The translations under genes and the position numbers were made by a program. DNA of 61,114 nucleotides from Dehalococcoidia bacterium (GTDB lineage Bacteria; Chloroflexota; Dehalococcoidia; UBA2979), in contig JANQNP010000041.1 of the NCBI GenBank assembly GCA_028279505.1, positions 1-61,114 of the forward strand, in the 5' to 3' direction. Shown here one piece after another: positions 8,585 to 17,245 of the stretch (position 1 is the stretch's first letter; every line of letters begins with the position of its first letter). The notes under the pieces are model-generated. The model did no database searches and was not told where the DNA came from. It was given only the letters and a program-made list of their open reading frames with translations.

Positions 8585-9364
8585 ATGCTTCGCTCCAGGC
8601 GCCGCGTGCGGCGCTTCGCGATCCTCGGTCTGTCGCTGCTGCTCCTGCTGTTGGCGGCCGGCTGCGTCGAGGCGGACGGCACGACCACGGTGCCGAACGT
8701 CGGCATCGGTCCCGACGCGGCGGAGGACCCCAGCGGCGCCGCCACCGGTGTGCAACTGCTGGTGCTGCTCACGGTGCTCTCGCTGGCGCCGGCGTTGCTG
8801 GTCATGGTCACCAGCTTCACGCGGATCATCATCGTGCTCTCGCTGGTGCGGAACGCGATGGGGGTTCCGCAGCTCCCACCGAACCAGGTGCTGCTCGGGA
8901 TCGCGTTCCTGCTGACGGTGTTCATCATGGCGCCGGTCTGGACGACCGTGAACGCCGAGGCGTTGCAGCCCTACCTCAACGGGGAGATCTCCCAGCAGGA
9001 GGCGATCGACCGCGCCGAGGCGCCGGTGCGCAAGTTCATGCTGGCGCAGACGCGCGAGAGCGACCTCGAGCTGTTCGTCGGGCTCTCGCAGGACGAGCGG
9101 CCGGAGAGCATCGACGACGTGTCCACCTACGTCGTGATTCCCAGCTTCATCGTGAGCGAGCTGAAGACGGCGTTCCAGATGGGATTCATCATCTTCGTGC
9201 CGTTCCTGATCATCGACATCGTCGTCTCATCGGCGCTGCTCTCGATGGGAATGATGATGCTCCCCCCGGTGGTGGTCTCACTGCCGTTCAAGATTCTGCT
9301 GTTCGTGCTGGTCGATGGATGGGCGCTGATCATCGGCTCCCTCGTGACCAGCTTCGCGGTCTGA
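8585..9364 (+). CDS. fliP: Flagellar type III export gate protein FliP
   Basis: A core export-gate membrane protein, 259 residues. A basic N terminus and signal helix (about 10-27) precede the mature protein. The family blocks are VMVTSFTRIIIVLSLVRNAMG, PPNQVLLGIAFLLTVFIMAPVW and the C-terminal FIVSELKTAFQMGFIIFVPFLIIDIVVSS. The signal ends LLAAGC, which resembles a lipoprotein signal; most FliP are cleaved by signal peptidase I. The start abuts the fliO stop. It acts with FliQ and FliR as the export pore. Confidence 0.97.
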   Translation: MLRSRRRVRRFAILGLSLLLLLLAAGCVEADGTTTVPNVGIGPDAAEDPSGAATGVQLLVLLTVLSLAPALLVMVTSFTRIIIVLSLVRNAMGVPQLPPNQVLLGIAFLLTVFIMAPVWTTVNAEALQPYLNGEISQQEAIDRAEAPVRKFMLAQTRESDLELFVGLSQDERPESIDDVSTYVVIPSFIVSELKTAFQMGFIIFVPFLIIDIVVSSALLSMGMMMLPPVVVSLPFKILLFVLVDGWALIIGSLVTSFAV

Positions 9365-9386
9365 CCGGGCGGGTCAGGAGGACCTC

Positions 9387-9656
9387 ATGGGCGACGGAGC
9401 CATCGTCTCGCTGACGCAGGACGCGCTGATGACCGCGGTGCTGGTCTCCGCACCGATCCTGATCGTGAGCCTCGTGATCGGCCTCGTGATCTCGGTCTTC
9501 CAGGCGATGACCCAGATCAACGAGGTCACGCTCACCTTCGTGCCGAAGATCCTCGGCGTCTTCGCCATCTCCGCGATCATGGGGCCGTGGATGGTCGCGA
9601 CGATGGTGTCGTACACGCAGCGGCTCTACGCGACGCTGCCGCTGGTCGCGGGCTGA
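9387..9656 (+). CDS. fliQ: Flagellar type III export gate protein FliQ
   Basis: An 89-residue protein with two membrane hairpin helices (about 16-38 and 50-75). It shows the family signature SLVIGLVISVFQAMTQINEVTLTFVPKI. Length and sequence are typical. It packs around FliP/FliR in the export gate. The ribosome binding site aggagg is at 9377-9382. The gene lies 22 bases after fliP and 10 before fliR. Confidence 0.96.
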   Translation: MGDGAIVSLTQDALMTAVLVSAPILIVSLVIGLVISVFQAMTQINEVTLTFVPKILGVFAISAIMGPWMVATMVSYTQRLYATLPLVAG

Positions 9657-9666
9657 TCGAGCGCGG

Positions 9667-10446
9667 ATGCTTGCGCAGCTCTTCGCCGTTTCGCCGGAAT
9701 GGTCAGCCGTCTTCCTGCTGACCGTGACGCGGATCTCCGCGGCGATCGTGCCGATGCCGGTGTTCGGCGCGCGCGGCGTGCCGTCGCAGACGAAGATCGC
9801 GCTCGCGCTGCTGCTCTCGCTGATCGTCCTGCCGCTGACCGCCGAACCCCCCGGTGGCGTGTCCACGAACCTGCTCGTGTTCGCCTCGCTGATCGGCTCC
9901 GAGGTACTGGTCGGGCTCTCGATCGGCATCGCCGTGATGCTCGTGTTCCACGGCCTCGAGATGGGCGCGACGATCATCGGGATCCAGATGGGCTTCGCGA
10001 TCAGCGAGGTCTTCGACCCGTTCACCGGCGGGCGGATCGCGACGGTCGACCAGTTCTACCGGATCGTCGCGACACTCGTGTTCTTCGCAGTCAACGGCCA
10101 CTACCTCGTGATCCAGTCGCTGCTGCACACGTTCGAGATCGTTCCGGCGGGCAGCGCCGACCTCTCACTGATCGCCGGTGACCGCGTGCTCCCGTTTTTC
10201 GCGTCGCTCTTCATCGTCGCGCTGCGGATCTCACTGCCCGTCGTCGGCGCGCTGTTGTTGACCGACCTCGCGCTCTCGCTGGTCGGGCGGACGATCCCGC
10301 AGATGAACATCCTCGTCGTCGGCTTTCCGGTGAAGATCGGCGTCGGGCTGCTGGTGATGGCGGCGTCGATGCCGCTGATGACCGCGTTCATGGGTTCCGT
10401 GTTCGGGCAGGCGTTGCTCGACGTCAACGGGTTCCTGGTGCCGTAG
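9667..10446 (+). CDS. fliR: Flagellar type III export gate protein FliR
   Basis: A 259-residue polytopic membrane protein and the third component of the FliP5Q4R1 export pore. Several hydrophobic segments are present, with typical blocks VTRISAAIVPMPVFGARGVPSQTKIALALLLS, GLEMGATIIGIQMGFAISEVFDPFTG and NILVVGFPVKIGVGLLVM. The stop TAG is followed at once by the flhB ATG, so the two are coupled. Start and length fit the family. Confidence 0.96.
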   Translation: MLAQLFAVSPEWSAVFLLTVTRISAAIVPMPVFGARGVPSQTKIALALLLSLIVLPLTAEPPGGVSTNLLVFASLIGSEVLVGLSIGIAVMLVFHGLEMGATIIGIQMGFAISEVFDPFTGGRIATVDQFYRIVATLVFFAVNGHYLVIQSLLHTFEIVPAGSADLSLIAGDRVLPFFASLFIVALRISLPVVGALLLTDLALSLVGRTIPQMNILVVGFPVKIGVGLLVMAASMPLMTAFMGSVFGQALLDVNGFLVP

Positions 10447-11592
10447 ATGGCCGGCGAGAAGACCGAACAGCCGACTCAGAAGCGGCTCGAGGACGCCCGC
10501 AAGAAGGGCCAGGTCGCGCGCAGCCGCGAGGTCGACAGCGCGCTGATCCTGCTCGCGACCTTCGCCGTGTTCCGGTTCGGCGGCGCCTGGATGTGGGAGG
10601 CCGCCGAGACGGTGTTCGTCGACACCCTCGCGGACCTCGATCGCGACCCGCTCACCACCGAGGTCACGGCCATCCTCGGCATCGAGCTCGTCGGCCGGAG
10701 CCTGCTGCTGTTGCTCCCGCTGCTCGGTGCGATCGTCGCGCTTTCCCTGCTCGGGGGCATCGCTCAGACGGGTGGACCGCTCTTCTCGGTGCAGGCGCTC
10801 AAGCCGCAGGGCTCGCGGTTGAACCCGCTGCAGGGGTTCAAGCGCATCTTTGCCAGCAAACAGGCGCTCGCGAACCTCGCGAAGAGCCTCGCGAAGTTCG
10901 CGCTCCTCGGTGGGGTCGCGACGCTCGTCCTCTACCTGCGCCGCGACGAGCTGTTCGGGCTCGGGCTCACCAGCGGGCTGTTGCCGTCGCTCGGCATCCT
11001 CGTCGACCTGTCGTTCCAGCTCGTGCTCGTCGTCACGCTGGTCGTGATCGTGATGGCGGTCGCCGACTACATGTTCCAGCGCTACGACTTCTCGACCCAG
11101 ATGCGGATGTCTCGCCAGGACGTGAAAGACGAGCTGCGCCAGAGCGAGGGTGACCCGCTGGTGAAGGCGGAGCTCGCCCGGCTGCGGCGTTCGCTGCTCT
11201 CGAGGGTGATGCAGACCGTTCCCGAGGCCGACGTGGTGCTGGTGAACCCGACGCACTACGCGGTGGCGCTGCGCTACGACCCGGCCAGCTCGAACGCCCC
11301 GGTGGTCCTGGCGAAGGGCGCGCGGCTGATCGCGCGGCGCATCCGCGAGGTCGCCGAGGAGAACAACATTCCGGTGATCCGGAACGCGCCGCTGACCCGC
11401 GCGCTCTACTCCGCCGCCGAGGTGGGGCGCGAGATCCCGGCCGAGCTGTACGAGGCGGTCGCCGAGATCCTCGCCTTCGTCTACCGCCTGCGTGCCGGAC
11501 AGACCACCTGGGCCGAGGCGCCGGTCGACCTCACGGGCGCGGAGCCCGATGACGACCCGACCGACCCGAATCCGCTGGGAGTCGCGGCCTAA
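10447..11592 (+). CDS. flhB: Flagellar export substrate-specificity switch protein FlhB
   Basis: A 381-residue protein. It starts MAGEKTEQPTQKRLEDARKKGQVARSRE, the usual cytoplasmic FlhB beginning, followed by four membrane segments to about residue 215. The cytoplasmic domain carries the autocleavage site NPTH in VLVNPTHYAVALRYD (about 270), which switches export from rod/hook to filament substrates. After the conserved domain there is a short Asp/Pro-rich tail. The FliK ruler partner is not in the window. It abuts fliR and lies 30 bases before flhA. Confidence 0.97.
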   Translation: MAGEKTEQPTQKRLEDARKKGQVARSREVDSALILLATFAVFRFGGAWMWEAAETVFVDTLADLDRDPLTTEVTAILGIELVGRSLLLLLPLLGAIVALSLLGGIAQTGGPLFSVQALKPQGSRLNPLQGFKRIFASKQALANLAKSLAKFALLGGVATLVLYLRRDELFGLGLTSGLLPSLGILVDLSFQLVLVVTLVVIVMAVADYMFQRYDFSTQMRMSRQDVKDELRQSEGDPLVKAELARLRRSLLSRVMQTVPEADVVLVNPTHYAVALRYDPASSNAPVVLAKGARLIARRIREVAEENNIPVIRNAPLTRALYSAAEVGREIPAELYEAVAEILAFVYRLRAGQTTWAEAPVDLTGAEPDDDPTDPNPLGVAA

Positions 11593-11622
11593 CGGCCGCG
11601 CGCAGGAAGGCCCGGAGTTCCG

Positions 11623-13692
11623 ATGCTGACCACGCTCGCGCGCCAGGCGGACGTCGCGATCGCCGCGATGGTGATCCTGATCGTTGGGATGATGGTGATC
11701 CCGCTCCCGCCGGCGCTTCTCTCGCTCCTGATCGTCGCGAACGTCGCGGTCGCGATCACGATCCTGCTGATCGCGATGTACACGAACGAGGTGCTGGAGT
11801 TCAGCATCTTCCCGTCGCTGCTGCTCCTCGTGACCCTCTTCCGGCTCTCGATCAACGTCGCCTCCACGCGGTTGATCCTCCTCGGGGGCGACGCCGGCGC
11901 GGTCATCGAGGCGTTCGGCAGCTTCGTCGTCGGCGGCTCGGTTGTGGTCGGGATCGTGGTGTTCCTGATCCTGCTGGTCGTGCAGTTCGTCGTGATCACC
12001 AACGGCGCCGGTCGCGTCGCCGAGGTGGCGGCCCGCTTCACCCTCGATGCGATGCCCGGCAAGCAGATGTCGATCGACGCGGACCTGAACGCCGGGCTGA
12101 TCAGCGAGGCGCAGGCGCGCGAACGCCGCCAGCAGATCTCCTCGGAGGCCGACTTCTACGGGGCTATGGACGGTGCCTCGAAGTTTGTGAAGGGCGACGC
12201 GATCGCCGGTCTGATCATCGTCTCGATCAACCTGATTGGTGGGATCACGATCGGGATGATGCAGAACGGGATGAGCGCCGGCGACGCGATGTCGACGTAC
12301 TCGCTGCTGACCGTTGGCGACGGGCTCGTCTCCCAGATCCCGGCGCTCCTGATCTCCACCGCGACGGGCATCATCGTGACCCGCGCGTCCTCGGATGTGA
12401 CGCTGGGCGGCGACATCGGGCGTCAGCTCTTCTCGAACCCGCGGGCGCTGTTCATCGTCTCCGCGGTGTTGGCCGGCTTCGGCTTCGTGCCGGGCCTTCC
12501 CCTATCCCCGTTCCTGATCCTCGCAGCAATCATGGGTGGAGCCGGCTATCTGGTCCGTTCACGCCAGCAGGCGAGCGCGGCAGCCGTGGCCGGCGCAGTG
12601 GAAGAGGAACGGGCGCAGGACGAGCAGAGCGTGGACTCGGTGATGTCCGTCCTCCACGTCGATCCGCTCGAGGTGGAGGTCGGTTACGGCCTGATCCCGC
12701 TGGTGGATGAGTCGCACGGCGGCCATCTGCTGCACCGGATCACCATCATGCGCCGCCAGATCGCGACGGAGTTCGGAATCGTGGTTCCGATGATTCGCAT
12801 TCGCGACAACTTGCAGCTCCCGGCGCACGCCTACTCGGTGAAGCTTCGCGGCATCGAGATCGGTGGCGGCGAGCTGATGGCGAACCGCTTCCTCGCCATG
12901 AACTCCGGGCTCGCGACCGAGGAGATCGAGGGCGATCCCACGACCGAGCCGGCCTTCGGGCTGCCCGCGCGCTGGATCACCGAGCAGGAGAAGCAGCGCG
13001 CCGAGCTGCTCGGCTACACGGTGGTCGACCCACCCTCGGTGCTGATCACGCACCTCAGCGAGCTGACGCGGCGGCACGCGCCGGAGCTGCTCTCGAGGCA
13101 GGACGTCCAGACGCTGCTCAACCACCTGAAGCAGGACTACCCGACGGTCGTCGAGGAGCTGATCCCCGGCGTGCTCACCGTCGGCGAGGTGCAGAGCGTG
13201 CTCCAGCAGCTGCTCGCCGAGGGCGTCTCGATCCGCGACCTCGTCACGATCGCCGAGACGCTCGCGGACCGCGGCCGGCAGACGAAGGAGACCGAAGCGC
13301 TCACCGAGGCCGTGCGGGCCTCGTTGGCGCGCCAGATCACCGTGCAGCACCGGGCCGGCGACGGGCAGCTGCACGCGATCACGCTGCACCCGGTGCTCGA
13401 GCGGCACCTCGCGGGCAGCCTCCAGCAGACCGACACCGGCGCGGCGCTCGCGATCGAGCCGGCGCTCATGCAACAGCTGCTCGCGGACGTCGCGAAGCAG
13501 ATGGAGCGCGCCGCGGCGACCGGGGACCAGCCGGTGCTGCTGACCTCGTCACGGATCCGGCGGCCGTTGCGCCGCCTGACCGAGCGGTCGCTCCCGGCGC
13601 TGCCGGTCCTGGCCTTCAACGAGATCGCATCCGAGGTCGAGGTGCGCGCGATCGGAACCGTAGAGGTGGAGTCCTATGCCGCAGCAGCCTAG
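11623..13692 (+). CDS. flhA: Flagellar export gate protein FlhA
   Basis: The nonameric export-gate protein, 689 residues. The N-terminal half has eight predicted membrane segments with the conserved blocks SIFPSLLLLVTLFRLSINVAST and LDAMPGKQMSIDADLNAG (FHIPEP region). The C-terminal cytoplasmic domain (about 330-689) includes YGLIPLVD, LPAHAYSVKLRGIEIGGGEL and LTRRHAPELLSRQDVQTLL, the part that docks chaperone-substrate complexes. Length is typical. The last 17 bases overlap the start of flhF. Confidence 0.97.
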   Translation: MLTTLARQADVAIAAMVILIVGMMVIPLPPALLSLLIVANVAVAITILLIAMYTNEVLEFSIFPSLLLLVTLFRLSINVASTRLILLGGDAGAVIEAFGSFVVGGSVVVGIVVFLILLVVQFVVITNGAGRVAEVAARFTLDAMPGKQMSIDADLNAGLISEAQARERRQQISSEADFYGAMDGASKFVKGDAIAGLIIVSINLIGGITIGMMQNGMSAGDAMSTYSLLTVGDGLVSQIPALLISTATGIIVTRASSDVTLGGDIGRQLFSNPRALFIVSAVLAGFGFVPGLPLSPFLILAAIMGGAGYLVRSRQQASAAAVAGAVEEERAQDEQSVDSVMSVLHVDPLEVEVGYGLIPLVDESHGGHLLHRITIMRRQIATEFGIVVPMIRIRDNLQLPAHAYSVKLRGIEIGGGELMANRFLAMNSGLATEEIEGDPTTEPAFGLPARWITEQEKQRAELLGYTVVDPPSVLITHLSELTRRHAPELLSRQDVQTLLNHLKQDYPTVVEELIPGVLTVGEVQSVLQQLLAEGVSIRDLVTIAETLADRGRQTKETEALTEAVRASLARQITVQHRAGDGQLHAITLHPVLERHLAGSLQQTDTGAALAIEPALMQQLLADVAKQMERAAATGDQPVLLTSSRIRRPLRRLTERSLPALPVLAFNEIASEVEVRAIGTVEVESYAAAA

Positions 13693-15067
13693 GCGTTTCC
13701 AGGCCGACAGCCTTGACGATGCGTACGACCAGGTGCGCACCGCGCTCGGCGACGAGGCCGTGATCCTCGCGACCCGCCGCGCCACGGCGCCCAGCCTCTA
13801 CGGCCGGCCGCCGCGGACGTTCGTCGAGGTGCTCGCGCACGTCCCCGAGGCGTCGAACGTGCCGTCGCCGGTGCTCCGTTCCGGGAACGCTCCGGCCGGC
13901 GCGACCGCGATCCTCGAAGGCGACGAACCGGATCTGGCGCCGCCGTTCGAGAACCCGCTCGCCGGGAGCGGCGACGTGAGCCCGGAGCTGATGGCGCGCG
14001 TGACCGACACGCCGCAGCCGCTCCCCCCGCCCCCCGCGGCGCGTGTCCCCGCCGAGCCACCCGAGCCTGCGGCGCCCACGGCGCAGCCGATGCCGGCTGA
14101 CCCGACCGAGGACATCGCGAGCGACCTGGCCGAGGCGGCGGCGACCCATGGTCGCCAGCGCGACGAGTTCGAGCAGCTCCTCGGTGAGATCGGCGAGATG
14201 CGCGGCATGGTCGAGCAGCTCGCCGTCGAGCGCATCAACGGGCGGATCGACGAGAGCCCGGCGCCGCTGCGCTGGCTGCGGAACCGGCTGCGCGAGCAGG
14301 GTCTCAAGAACACGCTGGCGGCGACCATCCTCGATCAGGCCGCCGACGCGCACGTGTCCTCGGCGAACGCGGACTCGCTGCGGCGCACGGTCGAGCGACA
14401 GCTCGCGATGATGCTGCCGCCGGCGGTGCACCTCGACCTTGCGAAGCGCCCGGCGTTCGTCGCGCTGGTCGGGCCGGCCGGCGCCGGCAAGACCACCTTT
14501 GCGATGAAGATGGCGCTCGAGATCGAGCGCGCCTACTCGTTGCGGGTGATCGTCGCCGGGACCGACGTCGAGCGTGCCGGCGCGCCGCAGCAGTTCACCG
14601 CGGTTGGCGCGGCTGCCGGTGTGCAGACGCGGCTGTGCTACACCCCCGGCGAGCTGCGAGCGCTGATCGCCGAGGACATCGCGGACGTCGTGCTCGTCGA
14701 CACGCCCGGCCACGATGGGCTGCGTCGCGACCGGATGACCGAACTCCAGACGTTCATTCACGCCTCGCGCAGTCGCGACGTGCTGCTGGTCCTGCCGGCG
14801 ACGATGAAGACGGCTGACCTCGAAGCGCTCGCTCGCGCCTACGAGCCGGTCGACCCGCTCGGCGTCGTGCTCACGCGCTGCGACAACACCTCCAGCCTCG
14901 GGGAGCCGTTCTCGGCGCTCGTCTCCAGCCGGCTCGGGCTCGCCTACACGACCCACCTCGATGCGGTGTCCGACGCGCCGAGGCCGGGGGACAACCTGGC
15001 GCTGACGCGGGCGATCATGACCGGCGACTGGGATGAGCAGCTCGCGGCCCGAGGCCGCGCGGCCTGA
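13676..15067 (+). CDS. flhF: Flagellar placement GTPase FlhF (SRP-type)
   Basis: A 463-residue protein with the FlhF opening RRFQADSLDDAYDQVRTALGDEAVILATR, a Pro/Ala-rich linker, an N-domain and a C-terminal SRP-type GTPase (from about residue 255). The G1 loop is GPAGAGKTT, close to the usual GxTGxGKTTT. G3 is VDTPGHDG rather than DTAGR, and the usual TKLDE of G4 is replaced by LTRCDN. GTP binding is still likely; rates or regulation may differ. FlhF recruits the first basal-body proteins to the chosen site. The usual partner ATPase FlhG is not next to it. The ATG lies inside the end of flhA. Confidence 0.93.
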   Translation: MPQQPRRFQADSLDDAYDQVRTALGDEAVILATRRATAPSLYGRPPRTFVEVLAHVPEASNVPSPVLRSGNAPAGATAILEGDEPDLAPPFENPLAGSGDVSPELMARVTDTPQPLPPPPAARVPAEPPEPAAPTAQPMPADPTEDIASDLAEAAATHGRQRDEFEQLLGEIGEMRGMVEQLAVERINGRIDESPAPLRWLRNRLREQGLKNTLAATILDQAADAHVSSANADSLRRTVERQLAMMLPPAVHLDLAKRPAFVALVGPAGAGKTTFAMKMALEIERAYSLRVIVAGTDVERAGAPQQFTAVGAAAGVQTRLCYTPGELRALIAEDIADVVLVDTPGHDGLRRDRMTELQTFIHASRSRDVLLVLPATMKTADLEALARAYEPVDPLGVVLTRCDNTSSLGEPFSALVSSRLGLAYTTHLDAVSDAPRPGDNLALTRAIMTGDWDEQLAARGRAA

Positions 15068-15075
15068 GCGCCTCC

Positions 15076-15759
15076 ATGGCCGACTTCGTCGAGCTCCAGC
15101 CCGGAATGCGCGTGATGGTGCCATCACCGGAGGGCGCGATCGCGGGCTACTTCAGCAGCACCGTGCGGCGCATCGATCGCCGGGGGCTGCTGATCGATAT
15201 CCCGCGGCTCGACGGCGAGGACCTGTTCCTCAAGCCCGGCCAGCAGCTCAAGATGTTCGTCCAGATCCACGGCCGCCTCTACGAGTTCGAGAGCCGCGTC
15301 CGCTCCGCGGACCTGCAGGTTCTGCTGGAGGAGCCCGGCGCCGCGAAGAAGACCGAACGACGGTCGTTCTACCGGCTCATGCTCTCGATCCCGGCCGTGA
15401 TCACGATCGAGCAGCCCCATCGTGAGGGAGCGGACGAGGGTGACGAGGGTGACGAGGAGGACGAAGAGCCGCTGACTGAGGAGGTCACGATCCTCGATCT
15501 CTCCGGCGGCGGGGCGCGCATGCGCACCGATACCGAGTTGGCGGTCGGCACCCAACTCGAGCTGAAGTTCCCAACGGACCGACGGTCGCTGCGGCTGACT
15601 GCTGAGGTCGTTCGCGTCACCGCGACCGAGACTGCTCGGGGTGGTACGCGTCACGAAGCTCACTGCATGTTCACAGACATCGTTCGCGGCGACCAGGACG
15701 AGATCGTGCGCTTCGTCTTCCAGAAGCAGCGAGAGTTCAGTCAGCGTGGGGTCGCCTGA
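15076..15759 (+). CDS. PilZ-domain c-di-GMP-binding flagellar brake protein (YcgR-like)
   Basis: A 227-residue protein of two beta domains. The N-terminal YcgR-type domain (about 1-95) is followed by a PilZ domain (about 95-220). The PilZ c-di-GMP signature is seen as RRSFYRLML (RxxxR) plus LDLSGGGARM (D/NxSxxG). Between these is an Asp/Glu-rich insertion (about 117-137). In other bacteria such proteins bind the stator or switch when c-di-GMP is high and slow swimming. The gene occupies the slot that flhG holds in many flagellar operons. It ends overlapping the next start. Confidence 0.88.
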   Translation: MADFVELQPGMRVMVPSPEGAIAGYFSSTVRRIDRRGLLIDIPRLDGEDLFLKPGQQLKMFVQIHGRLYEFESRVRSADLQVLLEEPGAAKKTERRSFYRLMLSIPAVITIEQPHREGADEGDEGDEEDEEPLTEEVTILDLSGGGARMRTDTELAVGTQLELKFPTDRRSLRLTAEVVRVTATETARGGTRHEAHCMFTDIVRGDQDEIVRFVFQKQREFSQRGVA

Positions 15760-16085
15760 TGCTGATCATGCGACTCGGTCTCACCATTGCCGCCCTCGGG
15801 TTCCTGATCGCCACCGTCGGGTCGATGCGAGCGGGGTATCCGCCGGAGATGGCCCTCGTTCGTGGATTCCTCTCCTTCATGGCCCTGTCGTTCGTCGCAT
15901 ATCTCGGCGAATTGGTCGTCGTGACGGCGCCGATGCCGGAAGTAGCACCCGCTGAGAGCGATCCACGGGAAGAACCTGACAGTTTCGAGATCGCACCTGC
16001 CGATGATCAGGCCGAGGGCCTGAATCCGGGCCCTGGGGAGCCTGCGCGCCTGCCGGAACCGAGCGATGAAGTCCCGGCCGCGTGA
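15759..16085 (+). CDS. Small membrane protein of unknown function in the flagellar operon
   Basis: A 108-residue protein with two hydrophobic segments (about 5-24 and 36-56) joined by a short charged turn. The C-terminal half is hydrophilic and rich in Pro, Glu and Asp. The start shares a base with the stop of the PilZ gene, and it lies 14 bases before fliA, so it is part of the operon. I do not recognise the family. Position between a c-di-GMP receptor and sigma28 hints at a motility role, but nothing in the sequence defines it. Confidence 0.7.
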   Translation: MLIMRLGLTIAALGFLIATVGSMRAGYPPEMALVRGFLSFMALSFVAYLGELVVVTAPMPEVAPAESDPREEPDSFEIAPADDQAEGLNPGPGEPARLPEPSDEVPAA

Positions 16086-16099
16086 GATGAGGGATCGCT

Positions 16100-17245
16100 A
16101 TGGCCGATTCAACTGCCGGGGGCGGCAAGTCACGCAGCGGCGCGCGCAAGTCGTCGTCGAAGGCGACCTCGAAGTCGGGATCCAAGGCGCAGTCGAAGCG
16201 GGCGCCGGCCAAGAAGCAGACGAAGCCGGCGGCCTCGAAGCCGGCCGCCTTGAAGGCGTCGGCCTCGAAGTCGAACGCGACTAGCGCGAAACGGAAGAAG
16301 CCGGCGGCGACGACGAAGGCGAAGTCGAGCCGGAACGCGAAGCAGACCAAGAAGCAGACGGCGGTTGCGAAACCGGCGGCGAACCAGACGAGTGCGACGG
16401 AAACGAAGGGGACGCGCAAGCCTGTGACGACGTCGAACACGACTACCGAAAAGGCCGCCGCGAAGCAGGCGCAACAGGTGGCGAACCGCAAGCTCTGGGA
16501 GGCCTACGGCGCCTCGAGGAGCGAGGAGCTCCGCGAGGAGATCATCCTCCAGTACGCCCCACTGGTGAAGTACGTGATGGGGCGGCTGGCGATCAGCCTG
16601 CCCGCCGTCCTCGACTACGAAGACATCCTCTCGTTCGGGACGATCGGCCTGATCGAGGCCGTCGAGCGCTTCGACTACGAGAAGGGCGTGAAGTTCGAGA
16701 CCTACGCGATCGCCCGGATCCGGGGCGCGATCATCGACGCGCTCCGCTCGCTCGACCGGCTGCCGCGCTCCGTGCGTCAGAAGGCGAAGGACGCCGACAA
16801 GGCGCTGGTCGACCTGGCCGAGGGCCTCGGGCGCGACCCGACGGACGAAGAGGTCGCCGAGGCGATGGGTCTGACGGTTCAGGCGTACCGGAAACACCTG
16901 ATCGATGCGTCGTGGATCACCGTCAGCCTCGACACGATGGGCACCAGCAACGACGGCGACGAGGACGGCGGCAACGGCGCCCTCGGTATCGCCGACCCTG
17001 ACGACGAGGACTTCAGCGTCGGGCTCGAGCAGCAGGAGCTGGTCGGGGAACTGGCCGGTGCGATCCGGGAATTACCCGAGCGCGAGCAGCTCATCCTTTC
17101 CCTTTACTACAAGGAGGAGTTGACGATGCGCGAGGTCAGCAAGGTGCTCAGCATCTCTGAATCACGCGTCTGCCAGCTTCACGCGCGGGCGCTCACGCGG
17201 CTGCGCGGCAGTATCGCTCGGATGCAGGAGGGCCGTGCCGCGTGA
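16100..17245 (+). CDS. fliA: Flagellar sigma factor FliA (sigma28) with a long Lys/Ala-rich N-terminal tail
   Basis: The late-flagellar sigma factor, 381 residues where the family usually has about 240-260. Residues from about 131 are a normal sigma28: region 2 (LVKYVMGRLAIS through YAIARIRGAIIDALRSLDRLPRSVRQ), region 3 and region 4 (LPEREQLILSLYYKEELTMREVSKVLSISESRVCQLHARAL). Residues 1 to about 128 are an added tail with some 25 Lys and 6 Arg against 3 acidic residues, full of Ala, Ser and Thr, like the C-terminal domain of histone H1. An acidic Gly/Asp stretch (around residues 280-300) separates regions 3 and 4. A short start would have to begin inside the sigma domain, so the long form is favoured. 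FlgM is encoded 2.8 kb downstream. Confidence 0.94.
   Translation: MADSTAGGGKSRSGARKSSSKATSKSGSKAQSKRAPAKKQTKPAASKPAALKASASKSNATSAKRKKPAATTKAKSSRNAKQTKKQTAVAKPAANQTSATETKGTRKPVTTSNTTTEKAAAKQAQQVANRKLWEAYGASRSEELREEIILQYAPLVKYVMGRLAISLPAVLDYEDILSFGTIGLIEAVERFDYEKGVKFETYAIARIRGAIIDALRSLDRLPRSVRQKAKDADKALVDLAEGLGRDPTDEEVAEAMGLTVQAYRKHLIDASWITVSLDTMGTSNDGDEDGGNGALGIADPDDEDFSVGLEQQELVGELAGAIRELPEREQLILSLYYKEELTMREVSKVLSISESRVCQLHARALTRLRGSIARMQEGRAA

Noticed and set aside
6671..8755. 694-residue - strand frame opposite fliN-fliO, and 7570-9414 (+) in another frame
   Set aside because: Both overlap recognised flagellar genes over their full lengths and have no protein-like pattern.
16100..16485. 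FliA tail as a frameshift or contaminating repeat
   Set aside because: The tail is continuous with the sigma domain, has a consistent Lys/Ala composition and no alternative frame with protein-like text.
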